From contig JABGOQ010000064.1 in NCBI GenBank assembly GCA_018645405.1, forward strand, positions 1 to 41,240: a stretch of DNA of 41,240 nt, in the 5' to 3' direction. A program made the position numbers and the translations under genes. The notes below the pieces were generated by a model. That model saw only the letters and a list, made by a program, of their open reading frames with translations. It was not told where the DNA came from and searched no databases. This document shows, piece by piece, positions 25,075 through 35,675 of this stretch. The stretch's first letter is position 1. Each line of letters starts with the position of its first letter. The DNA is from Anaerolineae bacterium (GTDB lineage: Bacteria > Chloroflexota > Anaerolineae > Anaerolineales > Villigracilaceae).

Positions 25075-25313
25075 TGGTTTTCCTTTTTAGAGATTTAATG
25101 GATCTAAACTGAATGCAAAAATTATAATCTCATAGGATGGTTTTTGGTTGGGTATCGTGGAGCACAATTTCCTGATGCGAATGTTCGCGAACATTTGTGT
25201 TGAAAAACGAAAGATTATTGCACGAAGACTTTCTGTATAAGTTTGCTATAATCTCACTTACCAGAAAGATCTGCAAAATCTTCGTGATTTGTAGATAAAA
25301 AAGGAGTCCCCTC

Positions 25314-26192
25314 ATGCAGTCATTCTCACGCGGTTGGCAATTTCTCAAACAGGCTTGGCAGATGGCATCTGCCGACAAAGACCTCATCAAACCCTCCATC
25401 TACACCCTCTTTACGGGCGTGATAGTCGCGGTGATTGGCATTATCCCCATTGTTATCGCCACCCTTCTCTTTAGCAATAGCGCATTTGGTCAAGTTTTTC
25501 TCTATCTTGGCGGTGCGCTGCTTGTTTTTGGCAACTTCATTATTAGCTATATCTTCTCGGCGATGACCGTTTATCTCATTTACGGCTACCTCTCCGAAGG
25601 TGACGGGCGCATGGATAAGGCTTGGGCAATCGTCAAGCGCGATCTGCTCGATCTCGCCACTCTCGCCGCGGCATCGACTGCGGTCAACGCGCTCCAGAAA
25701 CTCGTCAAGGGGCAGGGGCAAAAAGCGGGGCGAAATCTGCTCGCCAGCCTCATTCAAAATCTCTGGACAGAAGCCTCCTATCTCATTCTCCCCGCGATGG
25801 TCATCGAAGACATCAATCTCGCAGACGGGATTAAACGCGCCACGCAAATCGTGCAGGATAATCTCCTTTTGGTGGGCATCAGCACAGTCGGCGTGAAGGC
25901 GGTCACAGGATTGATTAGCGTCGTTCTCTTTTTAACGGGAGCAGGATTAGGGTCCGCGCTTGGCCTGGGCATCATATCCCTCTTTGGCGGCACGACCGTG
26001 ACCCTCGGCTTGGTCATTGGCATTGTAGCCGGGTTGCTGGTCTTCTTCACTTTCACGATGATTGCAACCGTCATCAGCACCTACACAAAAACCGCTTATC
26101 ACACCTGCCTCTACCTCTGGGCGCGGGATGCCGAAAAAGCACACTCAACACAAGTCAATGCCCCCGCTCCACTTGCCGCTGTGCTTGACTAA
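25314..26192 (+). CDS. Polytopic membrane protein, DUF6159-like
   Basis: 292 residues. The N-terminus 'SFSRGWQFLKQAWQMASADKDLIKPSIYTLF' resembles the DUF6159 start, where a cytoplasmic helix leads into the first membrane span. About five to six membrane helices follow (~30-52, 60-90, 155-170, 190-215, 225-255). The middle has the family-like stretch 'LWTEASYLILPAMVIEDINLADGIKRATQIVQDN'. Function is unknown. GGAG lies ten bases before the ATG. The 3' end overlaps the converging Ig/CAP lipoprotein gene by 4 bp, so the two stop codons interlock. Confidence 0.75.
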   Translation: MQSFSRGWQFLKQAWQMASADKDLIKPSIYTLFTGVIVAVIGIIPIVIATLLFSNSAFGQVFLYLGGALLVFGNFIISYIFSAMTVYLIYGYLSEGDGRMDKAWAIVKRDLLDLATLAAASTAVNALQKLVKGQGQKAGRNLLASLIQNLWTEASYLILPAMVIEDINLADGIKRATQIVQDNLLLVGISTVGVKAVTGLISVVLFLTGAGLGSALGLGIISLFGGTTVTLGLVIGIVAGLLVFFTFTMIATVISTYTKTAYHTCLYLWARDAEKAHSTQVNAPAPLAAVLD

Positions 26193-27190
26193 GGGCTGGC
26201 AAAATCGATCGCGAAATAACCACCATAAGTGCTACTACCTAAATAAGCATAGCCAATACCGATTTCGGTAACCCGTGTTTCAAGAATAGCATCTTTATGG
26301 ATTTGGTCATTCATCCACCAAGTAACCGCATCTTGAGCTGTGCCACCTGCGTAAATATTTTCAACTGTATAGGAAGAGACATAGCCCTGCTCTGCAACCC
26401 GTGACGAAGCAGAAGACCCATCTGGGCCAGTATGGCTGAGCAAACTATTGCACGCCATATCTGTGCTATGTGCATCGGCTGCCGCTTGGAGTTGGGTGTT
26501 TAGGCTTAGTGCAGGCAGGCTGTTGCTGGCACGAGCGTTATTAATTAGCGTCAAGATTTCGCTCTCATAGGATGCATTCCGATCTGGGGTGCAAACGCCC
26601 GCGGGAGCAGCCGTTGCGGTGGGGCCTCCCGGTGTTTGCGATGGGATAATAGCTCCATTTCCTACAATAATCTTTAGCCAAATATGATCCAGCGCACCGA
26701 TATTGAAAACCTCCCCCTGTGCATTTTTGAATTGATAGATGCCCGTATAGCTTCCATTTGTCGCTGGCGCAATCAAGTTGACCGAAATTTGCAAAGTTTC
26801 TTCGGGCGCAGTTTCGCTTAAGGAGATCGAAAGCGGACTGCTCATTTGGTCGCCATTGGCAAAAGTTAGGCGATAGCTTTCGTTCCATGTACAAGTGCCC
26901 ACATTGCGGACTTTCCACGTTTTCACAAAAGCTTCGCCAGCAGAAAGAACCGTCTCGTCGGGGATGGTCATATCGGCAATAAAGAGAGCCTTGTTAATGC
27001 AATTTGGGTCTTGCGTTGGCGGGATTTCGCTTGGGGTCGTGGAGATGTCAGGCACCGAGGTAGATGTGGCGGGCAGTGTGCCAGTCATCACCTGTGGAGT
27101 TTCAGTAGGTGATGTTGTGGATGAGGAGCAAGCTGTGATGCAAGTCAGCGTTATCGCTGCAATAATCAGAGAGAGAGATTTAAGTTTCAT
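26189..27190 (-). CDS. Lipoprotein with NBR1-type Ig-like domain and CAP (SCP/PR1) domain
   Basis: 333 residues. The N-terminus is a lipoprotein signal with cysteine in 'TCITACSSS' (Cys ~21). A Thr/Pro/Ser-rich linker follows (~25-65), suitable as a surface stalk. Residues ~68-180 match the NBR1-type Ig-like domain: 'FIADMTIPDETVLSAGEAFVKTWKVRNVGTCTW' and 'GSYTGIYQFKNAQGEVF'. After a second Thr/Pro linker, residues ~205-333 are a CAP domain: 'LTLINNARASNSLPALSLNTQL', 'AHSTDMACNSLLSHTGPDGSS', 'VENIYAGG', 'WWMNDQIHKDAIL' and 'IGIGYAYL'. CAP proteins are extracellular, with varied roles. This combination is common in Anaerolineae. It is likely anchored on the outer face of the membrane. Confidence 0.9.
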   Translation of the reverse strand: MKLKSLSLIIAAITLTCITACSSSTTSPTETPQVMTGTLPATSTSVPDISTTPSEIPPTQDPNCINKALFIADMTIPDETVLSAGEAFVKTWKVRNVGTCTWNESYRLTFANGDQMSSPLSISLSETAPEETLQISVNLIAPATNGSYTGIYQFKNAQGEVFNIGALDHIWLKIIVGNGAIIPSQTPGGPTATAAPAGVCTPDRNASYESEILTLINNARASNSLPALSLNTQLQAAADAHSTDMACNSLLSHTGPDGSSASSRVAEQGYVSSYTVENIYAGGTAQDAVTWWMNDQIHKDAILETRVTEIGIGYAYLGSSTYGGYFAIDFASP

Positions 27191-27310
27191 ATCAGATCAA
27201 CCTCCGTAATTAACATTTTTTTCCCCCCACTATTTCACAACATGGATACTTGCTCGACATCCTTGACACTCACCCCGAGCCTTGTTATTCTTTCTTGCGG
27301 AGAAAATCTT

Positions 27311-27997
27311 ATGCGCTTTGAAGAACTAAATTGGATGGATATCGAGTCTTATCTATCAAAAGATGATCGTTTAATCATCGTCCTCGGTGCGACCGAGCAG
27401 CACGGTTACCTAAGTTTGTTGACCGATATCAAAATCCCACTCGCCTTGGCAGATGCCGCATCCCAGCAGAGTGGGGTCTTGGTTGCCCCACCGCTTAACT
27501 TTGGGAGTTCGCCTTATTTTCTTGAGTATCCGGGCACAATTTCCTTTCGCCTGAGCACGCTCTTAGATGCGACAGAAGATATTATCCGCTCTGTCTACGG
27601 GCAGGGATTTAGACGAATTTTAGTCTTGAACGGTCACGGTGGCAACGTAGGTGTGCGCGCACGTTTGAGTGAATTGGCAAATGAATTGCCGGAATTAAGA
27701 ATGAATTGGTATTCATGGTGGCAATCACATGGCGTAGAAGCGATTGCGCTCAAGAATGAACTAAAACCTGGTCACGCCAATTGGTTAGAGGCATTTCCCT
27801 TTACCCTCGTCAGCGAAATGCCTGATGCACCAAAAACTCCGCCTTATGTCCCCAGCGGAATAATCAACGCAGAGAAAACACGAGAGGTTTATGGTGACGG
27901 ATCTTTCGGGGGACCCTATCAGGCAGATACAAAAATAATGGATGATCTCTTTGCCGTTGGGATGGGGGATATTCTGGAAATGTTGAAATTTGAGTGA
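27311..27997 (+). CDS. Creatininase family metal-dependent hydrolase
   Basis: 228 residues from ATG 27311, with GGAG about 10 nt upstream; the longer frame from 27242 has no ribosome-binding site. The fold is the creatininase/formamide-hydrolase type, with metal-ligand motifs 'GATEQHGYLSLLTD' (~29-42) and 'LVLNGHGGNVGVRA' (~104-117). The usual EqHGpHLPLxTD is changed: Ser-Leu-Leu replaces His-Leu-Pro-Leu after the glycine. A pair of catalytic E/H residues, Asp and the His of NGHGGN remain. Members cleave creatinine, formylated pterins or mycofactocin precursors; the substrate here cannot be named. It is the gene immediately before the rpoC promoter. Confidence 0.82.
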   Translation: MRFEELNWMDIESYLSKDDRLIIVLGATEQHGYLSLLTDIKIPLALADAASQQSGVLVAPPLNFGSSPYFLEYPGTISFRLSTLLDATEDIIRSVYGQGFRRILVLNGHGGNVGVRARLSELANELPELRMNWYSWWQSHGVEAIALKNELKPGHANWLEAFPFTLVSEMPDAPKTPPYVPSGIINAEKTREVYGDGSFGGPYQADTKIMDDLFAVGMGDILEMLKFE

Positions 27998-28005
27998 AAT
28001 CTTCC

Positions 28006-28035
28006 TTGACGGATTCAGCAAATCGTTAGTATAAT
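28006..28035 (+). promoter_or_regulatory. Near-consensus promoter of rpoC
   Basis: TTGACG (28006-28011) and a perfect TATAAT (28030-28035) are separated by 18 bp. Transcription would begin near 28042, giving rpoC its own promoter and a leader of about 160 nt. Confidence 0.8.
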
Positions 28036-28041
28036 TCACGA

Positions 28042-28205
28042 CTTGGATGAAAATCATATTCCTGAAAAGTTGGTAATCAGCGAGCACTTGAAATAATATT
28101 TCTAAGTGCTTGCTTTTGTGTGTCTCTTGCGCTTATTCGGCGTAAAACAACTTATCTGAAAAGTTCTGAAATTTGCAGAACTTATAGACGACGAGGAGAG
28201 TACTA
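28042..28205 (+). promoter_or_regulatory. Structured 5' leader of rpoC
   Basis: Two hairpins lie in the untranslated leader. The first (AGCACTT 28083-28089 with AAGTGCT 28104-28110) is followed by TGCTTTTGTG and looks like a weak terminator. The second (AAGTTCT 28161-28167 with AGAACTT 28177-28183) ends 8 nt before the GAGGAG Shine-Dalgarno (28192-28197). The decamer CTGAAAAGTT occurs twice (28062 and 28156). This arrangement suits attenuation or translational control of RNA polymerase subunit supply, but no known riboswitch or ribosomal-protein leader was recognised. Confidence 0.5.
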
Positions 28206-31200
28206 GTGGAAACTAAGGGGCTTAAAGCACTTCGTATCAGTCTTGCTTCACCAGAAACAATTCGTAGTTGGTCCTATGGCGAGGTTTTAAAACCGGAAAC
28301 GATTAATTATCGTCGTTTGCGCCCAGAAAAAGATGGTCTCTTCTGCGAGGCAATTTTTGGTCCACAGCGTGACTGGCAATGTTATTGTGGAAAATATAAA
28401 AACCCGCGCTACAAGGGTATTACTTGTGATAAATGCGGTGTTGAAATTACGCGTTCAGCTGTACGTCGTGAGCGGATGGGGCATATCCAATTGGCGACAC
28501 CTGTCGCGCATATTTGGTATTCGCGCCGTATCCCTTCTTATTTGGGTCTGTTGCTGAATGTCTCTCGTAAAAATCTTGATCGTGTTCTTTACTTTGCGCA
28601 GTATATTATCACTTATGTTGATGAAGATAACCGTGAAAAAGAGCTAAATAAACTTGATGAAGAAATCGCAGCTTTTGATAATCAGCAGGATTCTCTAACG
28701 AAAGAAAAAACGGCTGAAATCAAAGAACGTAGCAATACAGCATTAACTGCACTTGAGCAAGGTCGTGCCGCGATGGAACAGGATTTTGACGAACAGACCG
28801 CAGACTTGCTTGATCCAGTCATGAAAGAAGGACGACGATTGGATGAAGACCTTCAGGAAAAAATGGGGAAGGTAGCCAAGAAAGCGATTCTCTTTAGCAC
28901 AACGGAAGATATTGTTGTTGAGGCGGGCATTACAATTGGCGCTCAACATATCAGTAGAGTACAAGATATCGTTCGAGAACATTTACACAAGATTGAAAGT
29001 GATTTGCATGAGCAAAAAGCAGAAAATCTGGCTGTAATTGATCAAGAAATTGAAACCCTGAAGGCAACAACAGAAGAAGAACTAACGCTTTTACATGATC
29101 GCCTCGCAGATCAAACAGCCGAAACACGTGAGAAAAATAAGCAAATTCGCAAAGAACTGGCGAGTTTACAAATTTTCGATTTTCTTAGTGAAGTCCGCTA
29201 TCGAGATTATAGAGCTCGTTGGGGTAAGATCTTCCGTGCGGATATGGGTGCTGAAGCCTTTTTAGATATCCTCGAACGTATTGATCTTGATGCGCTGTCT
29301 GAAGAATTGTGGCATGAGGTCCGCACCACAAAGAGCAAGCAGAAACGTAAAAAAGCAACTAGCCGTTTGAAGGTGGTCGAAGCTTTCCGCCGTTCTGGGA
29401 ATAAACCAGAATGGATGATCATGAACTTTTTGCCCGTCATCCCACCCGATTTGCGCCCAATGGTGCAATTGGATGGCGGTCGTTTCGCAACATCTGATCT
29501 GAACGACTTGTATCGGCGTGTTATCAATCGAAATAACCGTCTCAAACGCCTTTTGGAATTGGGTGCGCCTGATGTAATTATTCGCAACGAAAAACGGATG
29601 TTGCAAGAGTCTGTCGATTCTTTAATCGATAATAGCCAGCGTGGCAAAGCTCTCTCAAGGCGTGGACGTCGTGAACTCAAATCACTTAGTGACATGCTTA
29701 AAGGCAAGAAAGGTCGTTTCCGCCGTAACCTCTTGGGTAAACGCGTCGATTATTCTGGTCGCTCAGTGATCGTTGTTGGACCAAAGTTGAAACTATATCA
29801 ATGCGGTCTTCCTAAAAAAATGGCCTTGGAACTCTTCCGCCCCTTTGTGATTGGTGGCTTGGTTCAACGAAATTACGCTGCAAACGTTAAAGGTGCTCGT
29901 CGGATGATTGAGCGCAATCGTCCAGAAATCTGGGAAGTGCTCGATGATGTGATCAAAGAACGCCCTGTGCTTTTGAACCGTGCCCCAACCTTGCATCGTC
30001 TTGGTATTCAGGCTTTTGAGCCGATTGTCGTTGAAGGCAGTGCAATTCAATTGCATCCTCTAGTCACGACCGCGTTCAACGCCGATTTTGACGGCGACCA
30101 AATGGCAGTTCACCTCCCGCTCTCGCAGAAATCTGTTGAAGAGGCGCGACGACTCATGCTCTCATCCAAAAATTTGCTTAAACCAGCAGATGGTGAACCA
30201 ATTATCAGTCCCTCCAAAGATATGGTCTTAGGTGTTTATTATCTAACAATGGAGGACCCCTTCGAATATAAGGGCGAAGGGAGTGTTTTTGGCTCAATTG
30301 ATGAAGTCATTTTGGCTTATGAGCTAGGGAAGGTTGAAGTGCACACCAATATCCGCTTGCAAGTGGAAACTTGGTACGATGACGAAAATACTCGCCTTGC
30401 AGAGCCTGAAACACGGATGATAGATACTTTAGTGGGACGCGCGATTTTTAATAATATTTTGCCACCTGAAATTCAGTTTGTAAATGAAACACTGGATAAA
30501 GGCGGAGTGAAAGACCTAATTGCAGATGTTTATGAAATCTGTGGGCAGGATGTGACAACAGGCGTTGCTGATGGTATCAAGACCATCGGCTTTGAATATG
30601 CAATGCGTTCTGGGGTTACAGTCGCAATTTCTGATATCACTGTTCCAGATTCGAAAAAAGAGATCATTCAGCAATCGCTTCAGGACGTGGAAGTTATTCA
30701 GCGTGATTTCCGTCGTGGTTTGCTCACCTCGCAAGAGCAAGATGAGCGCATTATCCAAATTTGGCAAGATACCACCGCCAATGTTGCTACTGAAGTCCGT
30801 AAAGTAATGGATCCGAATGGAAACCTTGCTACGATGGCAAATTCTGGCGCAACCAAAGGTGGCTATGGCCCAATCTCCCAGTTGGCTGGGATGCGTGGTC
30901 TAATGGCAGACCCTGCAGGACGTATTATCCCGCTTCCGATTCGCTCAAATTTCCGCGAAGGGTTGACGGCTTTGGAATATTTTATTTCTTCACACGGTGC
31001 GCGTAAAGGTTTGGCAGATACTGCTCTTCGTACGGCAGATGCCGGTTACCTCACTCGCCGCCTTGTGGATGTTGCGCAGGACTTAATTGTTAACGAACAC
31101 GACTGCGAGACGACCAATGGTATAACCATTCGCAGAGACGATGATATTGCAGGACAAGCTCTTAGTGTACGTATTCATAGCCGCCTTTTGGCAGATCGCC

Positions 31201-32531
31201 TTATTGATCCGAAAACAGGTGAAGTAATTGGTGAGCGCGACGATACAATTACTCAGGATATGGCGCGCAAGATTATGAAAGCTGATTTACCAGATGTTTT
31301 TGTTCGCTCACCTCTAACTTGTTCTCTACAGCACGGTGTTTGCTCTAAATGCTACGGAAATGATCTTGGACGCGGTAAACTTGTTGAGCTTGGCTCAGCA
31401 GTTGGAATCGTAGCCGCGCAATCTATTGGTGAGCCTGGTACGCAATTAACTTTACGAACATTCCATACTGGTGGTGTTGCCGCCGGAAGCGATATTACAA
31501 CAGGTCTCCCGCGTGTGGAAGAACTTTTTGAAGCCCGCAAAGCCCCCAAGGGTGAAGCGGTAATGTCTGAAATCGCTGGCAAGGTTCGTATTTCTCAATC
31601 TGAAAAATATTCTGACCTGCGTCTTGTATCTGTTGAAGAAAGTGAAATAATCAGCGATCGCTACGAAATCCCCGAAGAATGGGAGATTGTAGTCAGCGAA
31701 GAAGATGAGATAAAGGCAAATACGATCTTGGCAACACACGAAGAAGCGACTATCACTGCTCAAAACGATGGCAAAGTCCGGATTGAAGAACAGACGATTA
31801 TCGTTTCTTATGAGCAAAATGAAGTAAGTGAATATGATATTCCAACCACAGCCCGTCTTCTTGTCGTAGATGGAGATTATGTTGAAGCAGGGCAGCCGCT
31901 AACCGAAGGCTCACTAAATCCGCATCGTATTCTTAGCATTCAAGGCTCTGAAGCTTGCCAGCTATATATGATGGCAGAAGTTCAGCAGGTTTATCGTTCG
32001 CAAGGCCAAAATATTCACGACAAGCATTTTGAAGTCATCATTCGTAAGATGCTTTCAAAAGTACAAATTACGCACCCGCACGACAGCAATTACCTCCCGG
32101 GTGATATGCTTGATCGCCTCGATGTTCAACGTGAAAACGAAGCCTTGCTCGAAGAAGGCAAACAGCCCGCTCGCTTTGATAATATTCTATTGGGTATCAC
32201 CAAGGCATCTCTTAACACAGATTCCTTCCTTTCCGCAGCCTCCTTCCAACACACCATCAAGGTCTTGGCAAAAGCTGCCATTGGCTCAGAAGAAGACCCG
32301 CTCTATGGCTTGAAAGAAAACGTCATCATCGGGAAGCTGATCCCAGCCGGTTCTGGATTTGTGCCGGGACGTTTTGATCCAGAAAGTGAAGAAGAGGTGG
32401 ATGAAGAAACGGAAGCCGAACTTGACCCTGAGCTTGCTCCCGTTCTGGAAACAGAATCAGCAAGTGAGCCTGAGTCTGGCGAAGAAGTTGCTGAGGAAGA
32501 AGAACCCTCCAGCGACGCCTCAGCAGAATAA
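28206..32531 (+). CDS. rpoC: DNA-directed RNA polymerase subunit beta'
   Basis: 1441 residues with GTG start, eight bases after GAGGAG. The N-terminal zinc site is '[20 protein letters not shown]' (~58-78). The catalytic Mg loop 'NADFDGDQ' is at 625-632. The second zinc site uses C967, C1039, C1046 and C1049. A long Glu/Lys/Ala-rich coiled coil (~140-330) is inserted after the zinc ribbon, as in several phyla outside Proteobacteria. The trigger-loop region and '[16 protein letters not shown]' are intact. The last ~50 residues are an acidic tail, more than half Glu/Asp. In most bacteria rpoB lies just upstream; here the upstream gene is a creatininase-type hydrolase. A terminator follows at 32552. 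Confidence 0.98.
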   Translation: METKGLKALRISLASPETIRSWSYGEVLKPETINYRRLRPEKDGLFCEAIFGPQRDWQCYCGKYKNPRYKGITCDKCGVEITRSAVRRERMGHIQLATPVAHIWYSRRIPSYLGLLLNVSRKNLDRVLYFAQYIITYVDEDNREKELNKLDEEIAAFDNQQDSLTKEKTAEIKERSNTALTALEQGRAAMEQDFDEQTADLLDPVMKEGRRLDEDLQEKMGKVAKKAILFSTTEDIVVEAGITIGAQHISRVQDIVREHLHKIESDLHEQKAENLAVIDQEIETLKATTEEELTLLHDRLADQTAETREKNKQIRKELASLQIFDFLSEVRYRDYRARWGKIFRADMGAEAFLDILERIDLDALSEELWHEVRTTKSKQKRKKATSRLKVVEAFRRSGNKPEWMIMNFLPVIPPDLRPMVQLDGGRFATSDLNDLYRRVINRNNRLKRLLELGAPDVIIRNEKRMLQESVDSLIDNSQRGKALSRRGRRELKSLSDMLKGKKGRFRRNLLGKRVDYSGRSVIVVGPKLKLYQCGLPKKMALELFRPFVIGGLVQRNYAANVKGARRMIERNRPEIWEVLDDVIKERPVLLNRAPTLHRLGIQAFEPIVVEGSAIQLHPLVTTAFNADFDGDQMAVHLPLSQKSVEEARRLMLSSKNLLKPADGEPIISPSKDMVLGVYYLTMEDPFEYKGEGSVFGSIDEVILAYELGKVEVHTNIRLQVETWYDDENTRLAEPETRMIDTLVGRAIFNNILPPEIQFVNETLDKGGVKDLIADVYEICGQDVTTGVADGIKTIGFEYAMRSGVTVAISDITVPDSKKEIIQQSLQDVEVIQRDFRRGLLTSQEQDERIIQIWQDTTANVATEVRKVMDPNGNLATMANSGATKGGYGPISQLAGMRGLMADPAGRIIPLPIRSNFREGLTALEYFISSHGARKGLADTALRTADAGYLTRRLVDVAQDLIVNEHDCETTNGITIRRDDDIAGQALSVRIHSRLLADRLIDPKTGEVIGERDDTITQDMARKIMKADLPDVFVRSPLTCSLQHGVCSKCYGNDLGRGKLVELGSAVGIVAAQSIGEPGTQLTLRTFHTGGVAAGSDITTGLPRVEELFEARKAPKGEAVMSEIAGKVRISQSEKYSDLRLVSVEESEIISDRYEIPEEWEIVVSEEDEIKANTILATHEEATITAQNDGKVRIEEQTIIVSYEQNEVSEYDIPTTARLLVVDGDYVEAGQPLTEGSLNPHRILSIQGSEACQLYMMAEVQQVYRSQGQNIHDKHFEVIIRKMLSKVQITHPHDSNYLPGDMLDRLDVQRENEALLEEGKQPARFDNILLGITKASLNTDSFLSAASFQHTIKVLAKAAIGSEEDPLYGLKENVIIGKLIPAGSGFVPGRFDPESEEEVDEETEAELDPELAPVLETESASEPESGEEVAEEEEPSSDASAE

Positions 32532-32551
32532 AGAAAATCGTTCAAAATTTG

Positions 32552-32584
32552 AGACGTCACCGAATATGGTGACGTCTTTTTTTG
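32552..32584 (+). terminator. Terminator of rpoC
   Basis: A perfect 10-bp stem (AGACGTCACC 32552-32561, GGTGACGTCT 32568-32577) with a 6-nt loop, followed by seven or more T residues. Confidence 0.93.
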
Positions 32585-32773
32585 TTAAATTCCATCTTTA
32601 ATTTTATAAATCGCTTAAATAGAACAAATTTTCGTGGTAATATAAATGTGCCGAAACCAGATATTTTAACGGTATATTTTTTCTTCGAGAAAATTCTTTT
32701 TAAAGGGAAGCAAACCTAAGTTCATGCGTGATTCGGTTTTTCATCCCACTAAAAATATAAGGCAAAATTTATC

Positions 32774-32800
32774 TTGCATCTGTGAAAAGGGCGATATAAA
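32774..32800 (+). promoter_or_regulatory. Weak candidate promoter of gyrA
   Basis: TTGCAT (32774-32779) and TATAAA (32795-32800) have a short 15-bp spacing (16 bp from CTTGCA). The ATATAAATGT around the -10 occurs also near 32640, where it follows no clear -35. The rest of the ~250-bp gap between rpoC and gyrA shows nothing recognisable. Confidence 0.35.
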
Positions 32801-32831
32801 TGTCGCACTACGAAATAGTTAGGAGTTTTCA

Positions 32832-35318
32832 ATGGAACTTGGATTAGTACAAAAAATTGACATCAACGAAGAAATGCAGCAATCTTATCTCGATTATGCA
32901 ATGAGCGTAATTGTTTCGCGCGCCCTGCCAGATGCGCGGGATGGATTAAAGCCCGTTCAGCGGCGCATTTTATATGCCATGTATGATATGGGCTTGCGCG
33001 CAAATAGCTCGCATAAAAAATCTGCTCGTATTGTTGGCGAAGTGCTGGGTAAATATCATCCGCATGGAGATTCATCTGTTTACGAGGCAATGGCGCGTCA
33101 GGCACAGGATTTTAGTATGCGCTATATGCTTGTGGATGGGCAAGGCAACTTTGGCTCGGTTGATGGCGATCCGCCTGCCGCAATGCGTTATACAGAAGCT
33201 CGCCTTGCTTTACCCGCTTTGGATATGTTGAAGGAGATCGGTAAAGATACAGTAGATTTCTCACCTAATTTTGATGATACCTTAGTCGAGCCAAGTGTTC
33301 TGCCTGCGTCAATCCCCAACTTGCTGGTAAACGGAGGTACGGGTATTGCAGTGGGTATGTCTACTTCTATACCGCCGCATAACCTCTCTGAAGTTGTGAA
33401 TGCGTTGATCTATATGCTTGAAAATTGGACAAAACTCGACGATATTTCTGTTGGGCAGTTAATGGAGTTTATTCAGGGACCAGATTTCCCGACAGGCGGA
33501 ATTATTGTCCAGAAGAAAGATGCCGAATCGTTGGAAGCAGCTTACGGGGGCGGGCGCGGACGTGTCCAAATTCAGGCTAGAGTTCACGTCGAAGAAATGG
33601 GACGGAACAAGAATCGGCTTATCGTCACTGAACTTCCTTATGCGGTCAATAAATCTAATTTGATCAGTCGTATTGCCAATTTGGTACGTGATGGAAAACT
33701 CGATGGCATTACCGATTTACGCGACGAATCAGATCGTCAGGGCATGCGGATAGTCATTGAGTTGACAAAAAATGTTGAACCAGAAGATATTTTAGCAAAG
33801 CTCTATAAAAGTACGCCGATGCAATCCACATTTAGCATTATCATGCTTGCATTGGTGGATGGTGAGCCGCGTACGCTCTCGCTGAAACAGGCCTTGCGTG
33901 TTTATGTGGAGCATCGGCTGGAAGTGATCCGCCGCCGCACAGAATATGATCTGCGTAAAGCAAAAGAGCGCGCTCATATTTTGGAAGGATATTTAATTGC
34001 AATAAAAAATCTGGATGAAGTGATCGCTCTCATTCGCCGTTCACCTGATGTGCCAACAGCACGGAAGCGCTTGATGAAGAAATTTAAGTTGAGTGAAATC
34101 CAGGCGCAGGCAATTTTGGAAATGCAATTGCGTCGTTTAGCTGCGTTGGAGCGGAAGAAAATCGATCAAGAATATAAAGAGCTAAAAAAGATAATCAAAG
34201 ATTTGATGGCTTTGCTCAAGTCACCGAAAAAGATGCGCGCGCTCGTGACAGGGGAGTTGCTCAAGGTAAAAGAAGCCTATGGTGATCGCCGCCGCACAAA
34301 AATTATTAGCGTGGATGGTGAAGGTGGGCAGAAGGCTTTGTTAACTTCAGCTGATCTACTGCCTGAAAAAACCGTCTGGGTGGGCGTGACACGCGTTGGT
34401 ATTATCTCGCGTACACGCGATACCAAATCTCCAAGACCAAGTGGAAAAGAAGCCCCCAACTGGCTGGTCAAAGTCTCAACGAATGATACGCTCTATCTGG
34501 TTTCAGAAAAGGGTAAGACAGCGGCAGTAGCCGTTCATACACTGCCTGAAACTGAGAAACTCTCAGATGGAACTATTTGGCATAAAATCTCGCCGCTTAA
34601 GCCAAGCGATAAGTTGGCAACGATTTTTGCACTACCTGCCAGAAAAAGTGAGCTAGCCGAAGAAACCTATGTGCTCGCGGTAACGCGCGGCGGCATGGTT
34701 AAAAAGAGTGCAATTAGCGAGTTGCCTGGTCCTTCTGCGCAATCCTTTACAATAGTACGTGTCAACGATGGTGATGTACTCGGATGGATTGTTTTGACAG
34801 ATGGCAAGAAAGATATTCTCCTTGCGACAGCCAGTGGAATGGGCATTCGTTTCAGCGAAGATGATGTCCGCCCGATGGGGCTTGTCGCAGCTGGCGTAAA
34901 TGGTGTTAAATTAGGTGTTGGCGATTTAGTCGTTGGCGCAGAAGTTTTGCCCCAGAAATGGGATAATATCTTTATTATCACTTCAGATGGCAAAGGCAAA
35001 CGGATTATGCCGAAAGATTTCCCTATTCAAGGGCGTTATGGCAAAGGTGTCATTCTTTGGAAATTACCAGATGGAGAACGATTGGCGGGATTGGCAGTTG
35101 GCAAGGAGACTCAGGGAGTTACCCTGCATTTGCTCAGGGCAGCCGCTAAATCTGCACGATTGGATGATGCGCCCTTGCGTAAACGTGCTACTGTTCGAGG
35201 AGGCTTGGTTCAGGAAGTCAAATTGGGTGATGCTATTATTGGGCTGACAACAATCTGGGATCTGGAACGTTTCGTCGAAAAGATAAAAGAAAAAACAAAG
35301 AAGAAGAAAAACAAATAG
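32832..35318 (+). CDS. gyrA: DNA gyrase subunit A (or type IIA topoisomerase A subunit)
   Basis: 828 residues. AGGAG lies seven bases before the ATG. The breakage-reunion domain is typical: '[19 protein letters not shown]' (~31-49), '[15 protein letters not shown]' (~76-90) and catalytic Tyr120 in '[10 protein letters not shown]'. Long helices (~370-490) form the C-gate. The C-terminal beta-pinwheel (~510-820) lacks the usual QRRGGKG box in its first blade ('[12 protein letters not shown]' there), but a similar 'QGRYGKG' is at 733-739 in the last part. Without the canonical box a ParC-type role cannot be excluded; gyrB/parE is not in the window. The C-terminus is Lys-rich. It is followed after 13 bp by a small PH-like gene. 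Confidence 0.9.
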   Translation: MELGLVQKIDINEEMQQSYLDYAMSVIVSRALPDARDGLKPVQRRILYAMYDMGLRANSSHKKSARIVGEVLGKYHPHGDSSVYEAMARQAQDFSMRYMLVDGQGNFGSVDGDPPAAMRYTEARLALPALDMLKEIGKDTVDFSPNFDDTLVEPSVLPASIPNLLVNGGTGIAVGMSTSIPPHNLSEVVNALIYMLENWTKLDDISVGQLMEFIQGPDFPTGGIIVQKKDAESLEAAYGGGRGRVQIQARVHVEEMGRNKNRLIVTELPYAVNKSNLISRIANLVRDGKLDGITDLRDESDRQGMRIVIELTKNVEPEDILAKLYKSTPMQSTFSIIMLALVDGEPRTLSLKQALRVYVEHRLEVIRRRTEYDLRKAKERAHILEGYLIAIKNLDEVIALIRRSPDVPTARKRLMKKFKLSEIQAQAILEMQLRRLAALERKKIDQEYKELKKIIKDLMALLKSPKKMRALVTGELLKVKEAYGDRRRTKIISVDGEGGQKALLTSADLLPEKTVWVGVTRVGIISRTRDTKSPRPSGKEAPNWLVKVSTNDTLYLVSEKGKTAAVAVHTLPETEKLSDGTIWHKISPLKPSDKLATIFALPARKSELAEETYVLAVTRGGMVKKSAISELPGPSAQSFTIVRVNDGDVLGWIVLTDGKKDILLATASGMGIRFSEDDVRPMGLVAAGVNGVKLGVGDLVVGAEVLPQKWDNIFIITSDGKGKRIMPKDFPIQGRYGKGVILWKLPDGERLAGLAVGKETQGVTLHLLRAAAKSARLDDAPLRKRATVRGGLVQEVKLGDAIIGLTTIWDLERFVEKIKEKTKKKKNK

Positions 35319-35331
35319 AAAGGAGATGAAA

Positions 35332-35628
35332 ATGGATAAACACTATAAGTCAAATAGATTAACTGCTGGTAATTCGCTTTTTCCCGATGAAGTTACTGTT
35401 GCCGAAGATGGAATTTATTTCGTCAAACGACGGATGTTTGGCTCGGACGAGGAAATCATTACTTATCAGAAAATAGCCTCCGTTAAAGTGAAATCGGGTA
35501 TTCTTTTTGCAGATATGACCATCGAAACAACTGGTGGTTCGCAGCCGATTTTTATCAATGGGCTGGCGAAAGGTGATGCACAGGAGATTAAAGACGCAAT
35601 TCGTTTTTATCAGGCGTCGGATAATTAG
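35332..35628 (+). CDS. Small PH-domain-like protein
   Basis: 98 residues from ATG 35332, which has AAGGAG six bases upstream; the ATG at 35326 overlaps that site. Beta-rich sequence ('FPDEVTVAEDGIYFVKRRMFGSDEEIITYQKIASVKVKSGILFADMTIETTGGSQPIFINGL') with a C-terminal amphipathic helix ('KGDAQEIKDAIRFYQ') is the pattern of bacterial pleckstrin-homology-like domains. No membrane segment is present. It probably is co-transcribed with gyrA, given the 13-bp gap. Function unknown. Confidence 0.7.
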   Translation: MDKHYKSNRLTAGNSLFPDEVTVAEDGIYFVKRRMFGSDEEIITYQKIASVKVKSGILFADMTIETTGGSQPIFINGLAKGDAQEIKDAIRFYQASDN

Positions 35629-35675
35629 CGTAGAAGAGGAATGAAAATAGTGTAGGACGCAAGAAGGATTTCATC

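Noticed and set aside
25326-25847. 173-residue antisense ORF inside the DUF6159-like gene
   Set aside because: Shadow of a real membrane protein gene; charged composition with no ribosome-binding site or family pattern.
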